This document shows, one piece after another, positions 44,298 to 49,478 of a stretch of 49,478 nt of DNA. The DNA is from Flavobacterium odoriferum. GTDB taxonomy: Bacteria > Bacteroidota > Bacteroidia > Flavobacteriales > Flavobacteriaceae. Position 1 is the first letter of the stretch, and every line of letters begins with the position of its first letter. The position numbers and the translations under genes were made by a program. The stretch lies in assembly GCF_025499515.1 (NCBI RefSeq), contig NZ_JAMKFA010000021.1:1-49478 (forward strand), read 5' to 3'. The notes below the pieces were generated by a model, which worked only from the letters and a program-made list of their open reading frames with translations, was not told where the DNA came from and made no database searches.

Positions 44298-44597
44298 CTA
44301 CGAAACCGCCAAAGAAGAAACCCAAAACCAATCAGTTATTTCTTTTTTATTTAAATCGCTTCCAGCAGGAATTAAAATATCAAAGCCAAAGTCTAATAAT
44401 AATACTTGACAATGTTCTTCGTTCTCGTTATAACTTTGTAGTTTATTTTTAAAACCACAAGCATTTAAATATCCACTCAAAGGGTCGCAAATTAACCAAG
44501 TACTGTTTTTTAATGGAATACCTAATCCTTTGGTAAATTCTTTTGATATTTCTAAAATTTCTTTTTTAATCAATTCTTGTGATGATATCGTTTTCAT
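44298..44597 (-). CDS. Small protein, gene inverted within its cassette (c23)
   Basis: A 99-residue cytoplasmic protein I do not recognise (WLICDPLSGYLNACGFKN, LLLDFGFDILIPAGSDLN, DWFWVSSLAV). It is the only cassette gene read on the minus strand, so the site promoter upstream cannot express it and it needs its own. Its coding end is 10 bases from the opening core. The AT-rich 70 bases before its ATG could hold a promoter, but I see no clean TAnnTTTG. Confidence 0.7.
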   Translation of the reverse strand: MKTISSQELIKKEILEISKEFTKGLGIPLKNSTWLICDPLSGYLNACGFKNKLQSYNENEEHCQVLLLDFGFDILIPAGSDLNKKEITDWFWVSSLAVS

Positions 44598-44667
44598 AAT
44601 ATATAATTTTTACGTTTTTTTGTATATAATTTTAATCGAAAGTTGTATTTTAAAAGCACCATCGCAC

Positions 44668-44795
44668 AACAGCGGTTTGTTTCAAGTGGCGGTTAAGTGA
44701 TAATCCGAAAACGCCGTTGTAAAATTTAATAATTAGTTTATATTTGTAATGGCTTGGTGCTGAAATCGCCACCTGAAAACAAGCCGTGGAACGTT
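44668..44795 (+). repeat. attC-like site s25 (class F)
   Basis: The arms pair as CGGTTTGTTTCAAGTGGCG against CGCCACCTGAAAACAAGCCG. Same class as the partial s1. TCGCACAAC before it pairs with GTTGTGCGA of c23. A TATATTTG box is present. Confidence 0.86.
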
Positions 44796-44811
44796 GTACA
44801 CTATTTTAAAA

Positions 44812-45243
44812 ATGAACGAAACTGAAATAAAAACTGAATTAGAATTAGAACAATGGTTAAAAGAAAACTGTTACTCTATGAATAATTATAGTATAAATGG
44901 AAATACGATTTATGAAGGTTGTGGACTTGAAAAAAATGGAGGTCTATACCAATGGTTTTATACTGAACGTGGAGAAAAAAGAGTCTTGGAATATTTTGCT
45001 AACGAAAAGGAAGCTGTTCAATATGCTCTTGAAAAAATAAAATCGGACAAACATTCAATTAGAAATTATATTGGAATGTTTAAATCTGAAAATGAAGTCG
45101 AAAAAATAAAATCCGAACTTGAAAAACGTAATGTTGAATTTTGGACAGACAAAATACCATATAATGGGATTAACGATATAAGAACAAGAGTTTTTGTTAT
45201 TGGTTGTGGTATTAAAAAAGTTCAAGACTTAATTAGAAAATAA
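44812..45243 (+). CDS. Small cytoplasmic protein, immunity-protein-like (cassette c24)
   Basis: A 143-residue protein. The ATG at 44812 is used; a TTG upstream falls inside the site core. QWFYTERGEKRVLEYFANEK near the middle recalls small immunity proteins of polymorphic-toxin systems, and the C-terminal part (YIGMFKSENEVEKIKSELEK) could be a helical tail. I cannot confirm any family. The cassette ends pair perfectly over 10 bases (GTTGTACACT / AGTGTACAAC). Confidence 0.65.
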   Translation: MNETEIKTELELEQWLKENCYSMNNYSINGNTIYEGCGLEKNGGLYQWFYTERGEKRVLEYFANEKEAVQYALEKIKSDKHSIRNYIGMFKSENEVEKIKSELEKRNVEFWTDKIPYNGINDIRTRVFVIGCGIKKVQDLIRK

Positions 45244-45256
45244 AAAAACAGTGTAC

Positions 45257-45386
45257 AACAGCGGTTTGCTTCAATGGCTACTTCCGGATTTTCCTTCGGA
45301 AAATCCGCTGCTGAATGGAATGTTTTGTTATATTTGTAATGGCTTGGTGTTGGCTCAACGCCACTGAGAGCAAGCCGCAGAACGTT
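45257..45386 (+). repeat. attC-like site s26 (class A)
   Basis: Class A with loop TTC in the inner hairpin. The -7 box is at 45329-45336. Confidence 0.88.
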
Positions 45387-45416
45387 GGCAGTAATTTTGA
45401 AAAAAATCGTACTAAA

Positions 45417-46283
45417 ATGACAAATGAAGTAAAACAGTATTATGATGAATTAATAAATTGTGATGATGATTATTTGATTCATTTAACAACTATTTTGAAA
45501 TTTGACTATAATACTATTTACATAGAAACTGCAAAAAATATTTTAAAAGAAAGAAAAATAGAAGTTGATTTTAATGATAGAGATTTTTTTGTTGAGCTTT
45601 TTATAAAAACAAATTATGAAGGTTGGCAAAATGAATTAAGAAATATGTTTTCTGAGTTAATCTTAAATGGTTGGGAATTAAACATTCCTATAAAATCAAA
45701 AGAAAAATATGGTAATTTTATTTGTAATATTGAATCAAATAATATTAAACTAAAAAGTACTGTTGAAAAATACAAAAAAATCATTAATAGTTTATGTTCA
45801 AGATGTGGAAGCCAAGAAAATGTTTTTAATGACCAAACAGATTATTGGATAGAAAATATATGTGAAAGTTGTTGGACAAACAAAATGAAAAACCAACATA
45901 CAATCAGCGAAATAACAGAAAGTGGTTTTAAATATGGCATTTTAATAAATGATTTTAAATTTGAACTGAAATATTTTGAATGGAATCAAGTAAAAAACAT
46001 CAATATAAATATTCCCGAATACGGAAATAATTTTGAACTAGAAATCAACTTTGATTCTGAAAATTTATATTTACAAGCCCAAACTGATGTTAATTTTTTT
46101 AGACTTTTAAAATACATTCCAAAAGAAAAATTAACTAGTACAGATTACGATTTTATAGATAATCTATTCTTAAATTTAACTGATTGCAAAATATGTGGAA
46201 AAATTTCGGTTTACGAAAGTAGTTGTTTAGTTTGTAATGAAAATCTTGAAGAAATTTTAAAAAACCCAAGAAACCAAAGTTAG
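45417..46283 (+). CDS. Protein with two zinc-ribbon motifs (cassette c25)
   Basis: A 288-residue protein. A helical N-terminal part is followed by CSRCGSQ...ICESCW (about residues 142-168, a four-Cys zinc ribbon). Near the C-terminus is CKICG...CLVCNEN (about 258-280, a second four-Cys set). No enzyme motif is visible. It may bind nucleic acid or protein through the ribbons. The upstream frame from 45315 is site s26 read through. About 160 gene-free bases follow before the closing core TACTGCCAAC, which pairs perfectly with the start. Confidence 0.78.
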   Translation: MTNEVKQYYDELINCDDDYLIHLTTILKFDYNTIYIETAKNILKERKIEVDFNDRDFFVELFIKTNYEGWQNELRNMFSELILNGWELNIPIKSKEKYGNFICNIESNNIKLKSTVEKYKKIINSLCSRCGSQENVFNDQTDYWIENICESCWTNKMKNQHTISEITESGFKYGILINDFKFELKYFEWNQVKNININIPEYGNNFELEINFDSENLYLQAQTDVNFFRLLKYIPKEKLTSTDYDFIDNLFLNLTDCKICGKISVYESSCLVCNENLEEILKNPRNQS

Positions 46284-46447
46284 AAACGATATAATAATAT
46301 CGAAGAAATAATTAAAACGGAGCAAGAAAACTTTCAATATAACACAAAGCATATAATAACCATTAAATATAGATTTCAGAACGATATTTCGTTTTAAAAA
46401 TATTTGGATTTTGTAGATTTAAAAACTAAAAAATAAAAACTACTGCC

Positions 46448-46577
46448 AACAGCGGTTTGCTTCAATGGCTACTTCCGGATTTTCCGTAGGAAAATCCGCT
46501 GCTGAATGGAATGTTTTGTTATATTTGTAATGGCTTGGTGTTGGTTCAACGCCACTGAAAGCAAGCCGCGAAACGTT
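46448..46577 (+). repeat. attC-like site s27 (class A)
   Basis: Class A with loop GTA in the inner hairpin (GGATTTTCCGTAGGAAAATC), the reverse complement of the usual TAC loop. The -7 box is at 46520-46527. Confidence 0.88.
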
Positions 46578-46600
46578 AGCACACATTTAAAACCAAGATT

Positions 46601-47059
46601 ATGAAAAAAATATTTAATATTCTTATTTCTTTAATTATAATAAGTTGTAGTAATAGCGATGATTCTAACAACCTAAACTCGGAAAGTTATTTACACGGAA
46701 GTTGGAAAGTAACAGCAATGAATAAAGAAACTGGCGAAAATTTGTTAATTCTTTGTTCTAATGGAGAATTGCCTTCTTATACTTTTACTTCAAATAATGA
46801 ATTAAATACACTTCTTTGGATTGGTTCTGCTTCTACTGTTGGCGCTTGTCAAAGTGAAATTGTTTTTTATGACTATTCATACAATCCAGATACCAAAATA
46901 TTAACAATTACAAATCCTGCTGGAAGTGGTTCTTCTGCTGAATATAAAACACAGATAATTGAAATGAGTGAAAATCGTTTTAAAACTAAATATATTTCAG
47001 GAAATGTAAGTATGCAGACAACTGTTCCAAATTTCACAACAGTATTTGAAAGACAATAA
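46601..47059 (+). CDS. Lipocalin-like lipoprotein (cassette c26, first gene)
   Basis: A 152-residue lipoprotein (lipid Cys16 in LIIISCSN). LHGSWKVTAMNKETGENLL is the W-containing first strand of Bacteroidetes lipocalin-like proteins (compare 'lipocalin family', DUF4488-like). Short strands follow (SYTFTSNNELNTLLWIG, KILTITNPAG), ending TTVFERQ. It should bind a small hydrophobic ligand in the envelope; no ligand can be inferred. Confidence 0.75.
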   Translation: MKKIFNILISLIIISCSNSDDSNNLNSESYLHGSWKVTAMNKETGENLLILCSNGELPSYTFTSNNELNTLLWIGSASTVGACQSEIVFYDYSYNPDTKILTITNPAGSGSSAEYKTQIIEMSENRFKTKYISGNVSMQTTVPNFTTVFERQ

Positions 47060-47073
47060 CTAAAAAATTTATT

Positions 47074-47277
47074 ATGACAATTTTTAATCCATTCAAAAAC
47101 GAGGAGTTTGATAAAAAATATTCTAATCTTAAAAATTCTATTCAAAAATACTTATTAGAGTATGAAATTGATTTAGACGGATTGACTGTTGATGAATTAA
47201 TTGGTTGGCATAGCAATGGTTACAAAAGAATAATTCAAACAACCGAAAATGTCCAAAGGAAATTCAAGGAGTTATAA
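47074..47277 (+). CDS. Small cytoplasmic protein (cassette c26, second gene)
   Basis: A 67-residue, helical, Lys/Glu-rich protein without signal peptide; not recognised. It lies 14 bases after the lipoprotein stop in the same cassette. Confidence 0.65.
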   Translation: MTIFNPFKNEEFDKKYSNLKNSIQKYLLEYEIDLDGLTVDELIGWHSNGYKRIIQTTENVQRKFKEL

Positions 47278-47325
47278 TTAATTTTATAAAAGCCGAATTT
47301 CCAATTGAATAAAAAAACGTGTGCT

Positions 47326-47451
47326 AACATTGGTTAGCTGTTATTGTGGCTGCTAGCCTACTTCCGAATTTTCTCCGAAAATCCGAAAGTATTCGTATAT
47401 TTGGTTTGGCTAGTATCAAAATACCACAACATCAGCTAGCCAAGGACCGTT
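47326..47451 (+). repeat. attC-like site s28 (singleton class)
   Basis: The arms pair as TTGGTTAGCTGTTATTGTGG against CCACAACATCAGCTAGCCAA, with a TATATTTG-like box. GTGTGCTAAC before it pairs perfectly with GTTAGCACAC. Confidence 0.83.
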
Positions 47452-47715
47452 AAATGCAATATATTTTCCGAACTTACGCATAGCGCTTCGCTCCTGTTTT
47501 TTCGCAAGAAAATTAATGGAAATTGTAATCGAAAAATCTTGCGTGATAATGGAAAACTGAAACCAAACTTTGTGCTGAAAATCCTTTTTGGGAAAATTCT
47601 CTGTGAAATCAAAAACTGAAACCAAACTTTGCGAAAAATTGAAAACCGAACCAAACTTTGTGGATTAACGTTGCGTTGATTTTTCAGTTCGTGAAAATAT
47701 AATACTGCATTTAAC
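47449..47715 (+). other. Gene-less cassette c27 (ORF-less family)
   Basis: Almost the same sequence as c21 at 43188-43454. It opens GTTAAATGCAATATATTTTC. No gene is seen. Confidence 0.78.
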
Positions 47716-47842
47716 AGCGGTTTGCATTAATGGCTGGGCTTGCGGAAAATCCTCATTGGCACAGTTGTTTAATTTAATGGTTTTCTTATATTTGTAATGG
47801 TTTGGTGCTTTGGTTCGCCATTAATTCAAGCCTCAGAACGTT
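47713..47842 (+). repeat. attC-like site s29 (class B)
   Basis: Class B, nearly identical to s23. TGCATTTAAC before it closes c27. Confidence 0.87.
47765..47794 (+). promoter_or_regulatory. Bacteroidetes promoter inside site s29
   Basis: TTG 47765-47767, TATATTTG 47787-47794, spacer 19. It reads into another gene-less cassette (c28), so its product would be a non-coding transcript or read-through. Confidence 0.72.
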
Positions 47843-48111
47843 AAATGCAATATATTTTCCGAACTTACGCTGAACGCTTCGCTCCTATTTTTCTGTTTGA
47901 TAATTTTAAAAAAACTTGCCGAAAACTTTTGCGTGATAAGTGAAATCTGAACCGAACTTTGCCGAATAACTTTGTGTTGAAAATACGTTGCGGGAAACCA
48001 AACTTTGCGCGACAGATCAAGTTTGCGTGACAATGGAAAGCCGAAAACCAAACTTTGCGGTAAAATGTTGCGTTGTCTTTTAAGTTCCGAAAATATAAAA
48101 CTGCATTTAAC
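47840..48111 (+). other. Gene-less cassette c28 (ORF-less family)
   Basis: The second of two gene-less cassettes in a row. It opens like c27 but its middle differs (TTTGCGCGACAGATCAAGTT, GAAAGCCGAAAACC). It closes TGCATTTAAC. No gene is seen. Confidence 0.76.
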
Positions 48112-48237
48112 AGCGGTTTAAAAATATGGCTGGTTTCGGGAATTTTTGAAATGGCGCAGTTGTTTAATTTAAAGTTTTGGTTATATTTGTAAAGGCTTGG
48201 TGTTGGTTTTCGCCACATTTTTAAGCCGCGAAACGTT
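48109..48237 (+). repeat. attC-like site s30 (class C)
   Basis: Class C like s4, one base shorter in the 3' arm. It closes c28. Confidence 0.87.
48160..48189 (+). promoter_or_regulatory. Bacteroidetes promoter inside site s30
   Basis: TTG 48160-48162, TATATTTG 48182-48189, spacer 19. It drives the serpin-like lipoprotein gene. Confidence 0.75.
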
Positions 48238-48247
48238 AGCAGAGATT

Positions 48248-49258
48248 ATGAAAAAACAGACAGCAATCATATTGACACTTATCTTGACAACATTATTTAG
48301 TTGTAAGAATGACAGAAAGTTTCCAAAAGTGAAAAAACTATCTGGATATAAAAACACGCAATTCATTCCGACTTTGGAACATAAAATTTCAAATAACAAT
48401 AATTCGGTTTATTGTGCAACTTTACTATTTGCTTGGGACGAAATAAGAAATCAAATTAATTCACCTTTAACAATTTCTGACAAGTATGCTGATTTGAAAC
48501 TGCTTGACAACTCAACTTCTTTTAAAAACGTATTAAAAAGCAATGAGTATGAAGTGAGCGGAGAAGTTGAAGATGATTTAATAAAAGCAAGAGCCGAATT
48601 TAATAAGTCATTACCATTTGAACTCAAACTTCAAAGTTTCACAAACAAGTTGATTTTTGACGGACAAAAAGTTTCTTCATTTGGCGTTAATGGGTTTGAC
48701 AGTTACGAACAACTGAAAATTGTAGAAATCATTTACTATAAAAACGACAACAACTTTATTATAAAACTGCTTCCAAAAGACAAGGAACACGAAATCATTT
48801 TGTTTAAGACAGAACAAAATTTCAAATCAATAGCCAAAATGACGAATGAAATTGAAAAACTAACAGAAATCGGGAAGAGTGAAAAGAAGAACAAAAAGGT
48901 AAATTGGAAATATTATTACAGTGAAGAAGACATTGTAATTATTCCAAAATTCAATTTTAACATTGAGACAAATTATACTAATTTAGAAGGTAATAGATTT
49001 AACTCAAACAAACAGAATTTTCAAATAGAACGTGCTTGGCAAAGAACTGCTTTTATTTTAGACGAAAGTGGTGCAGAAATTGAAAGTGAAGCAGAAATCG
49101 CTGTTGCAGTTGAAGAAATGGAAGAAGAATACGAAAAGCCAAAACCTAAAAAAATGGTTTTCGACAAGCCATTCTTAATTTTACTAAAACGAATAGACGC
49201 TAAAAACCCATATTTTGGACTATGGACAACGAACACAGAACTAATGACGAAAGAATAA
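48248..49258 (+). CDS. Serpin-like lipoprotein (cassette c29)
   Basis: A 336-residue lipoprotein (lipid Cys19 in LFSCKND). Several segments follow the order of a serpin: VYCATLLFAWDEI (early helix), LKIVEIIYYKNDNNFIIKLL (the LPYKG..MLIILP-like strands), EEDIVIIPKFNFNIE (the V.LPKFK strand), AWQRTAFILDESGAEIESEA (the hinge before the reactive loop), and VFDKPFLILLKRID then YFGLW (the F.ADHPFLFFI..LFMGR end). The loop is acidic and long (AVEEMEEEYEKPKPKKM), and bulky Glu/Ile in the hinge argue against a classical inhibitor. A surface or periplasmic protease-binding role is inferred. Confidence 0.7.
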   Translation: MKKQTAIILTLILTTLFSCKNDRKFPKVKKLSGYKNTQFIPTLEHKISNNNNSVYCATLLFAWDEIRNQINSPLTISDKYADLKLLDNSTSFKNVLKSNEYEVSGEVEDDLIKARAEFNKSLPFELKLQSFTNKLIFDGQKVSSFGVNGFDSYEQLKIVEIIYYKNDNNFIIKLLPKDKEHEIILFKTEQNFKSIAKMTNEIEKLTEIGKSEKKNKKVNWKYYYSEEDIVIIPKFNFNIETNYTNLEGNRFNSNKQNFQIERAWQRTAFILDESGAEIESEAEIAVAVEEMEEEYEKPKPKKMVFDKPFLILLKRIDAKNPYFGLWTTNTELMTKE

Positions 49259-49266
49259 CCTCTGCT

Positions 49267-49396
49267 AACAGCGGTTTGCTTCAATGGCTACTTCTGGATT
49301 TTCCTACGGAAAATCCGCTGCTGAATGGAATGTTTTGTTATATTTGTAATGGCTTGGTGTTGGTTCAACGCCACTGAGAGCAAGCCGCAGAACGTT
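49267..49396 (+). repeat. attC-like site s31 (class A)
   Basis: Class A copy. CTCTGCTAAC before it pairs perfectly with GTTAGCAGAG of c29. The -7 box is at 49339-49346. Confidence 0.88.
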
Positions 49397-49414
49397 AACT
49401 GTAATTTAGAAAAA

Positions 49415-49478
49415 ATGAGAATAAAAACATTGTATATTTTAAGCCTTTCTGTTATTGCCTTATTATCTTCTTGTGATA
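49415..49478 (+). CDS. Lipoprotein, N-terminal fragment cut by the window edge (cassette c30)
   Basis: The visible 21 residues (MRIKTLYILSLSVIALLSSC and Asp) are a lipoprotein signal with the lipid Cys near residue 20. The cassette opens GTTAACTGTAATTTAG; its end lies beyond the window. Confidence 0.75.
   Translation, partial: MRIKTLYILSLSVIALLSSCD

Noticed and set aside
44794..44811. TTG start for the c24 gene
   Set aside because: The TTG is part of the recombination core GTTGTACACT; the ATG at 44812 is the natural start.
1..49478. CRISPR array
   Set aside because: The repeats are long, palindromic and separated by genes of different length, not by short uniform spacers.

Overview
The window looks like a piece of a Flavobacterium-like (Bacteroidetes) chromosome. 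It is AT-rich, its promoters are of the TTG-N19-TAnnTTTG type, and many short exported proteins and lipoproteins end their signal sequence in SQ or in a lipobox Cys. The families that can be named (DUF3667, DUF4844, DUF4274, DUF5675, DUF6943, BT4734-like primase, Arm-type tyrosine integrase) are typical of that phylum.

Layout: positions 1-9953 and 35068-49478 are two arms of one integron-like cassette array. A genomic island (about 10024-34959) splits them. The array has 31 imperfect-palindromic sites of 125-131 bp (s1-s31; s1 is cut by the window edge, s12 is truncated by the island). They delimit 29 complete cassettes and one partial one (c1-c30). Each cassette starts with GTT (once ATT), carries one or two small genes, almost always in + orientation, and ends in a 9-11 nt stretch that is the reverse complement of its own first bases. 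A circularised cassette would therefore rebuild a full attC-like hairpin. No integron integrase lies in the window, so this is a CALIN-like array or part of a larger integron. Six cassettes have no gene, form one sequence family, and always end in a class B or C site carrying a consensus promoter. Of 29 cassette genes I count 21 that are exported, lipidated or membrane proteins. Notable ones are a DGQHR/ParB-like plus HEPN-motif gene pair, a serpin-like lipoprotein, an alpha/beta hydrolase lipoprotein, and DUF3667, DUF4844, DUF4274 and lipocalin-like proteins.

The island is bounded by related 24-25 bp GTACAACA..GTACAACAAATCA direct repeats. From left to right it has: a staphylococcal-type nuclease; a small gene set with an L,D-transpeptidase-like DUF5675 protein and two holin-like membrane proteins; a DUF6943 protein; a heavy-metal RND efflux operon (TolC-like, CusA/CzcA-like, adaptor) with two His-rich metal-binding proteins; an HTH protein; an AbiEi-like/Fic fusion with an array of operator-like repeats; a type I restriction-modification locus (hsdM, hsdS, an extra NucS-like nuclease, hsdR); a BT4734-like primase/VapE-type helicase; an excisionase-like protein; an unknown coiled-coil protein; and a tyrosine integrase. 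A short palindromic repeat occurs at least eight times in the island, twice or more inside coding sequence; I saw no copy in the cassette arms.

Together this is an accessory-gene hot spot: a cassette platform that samples small exported proteins, later invaded by an integrative defence and metal-resistance island. Family names come from motif reading only; no database search was possible.
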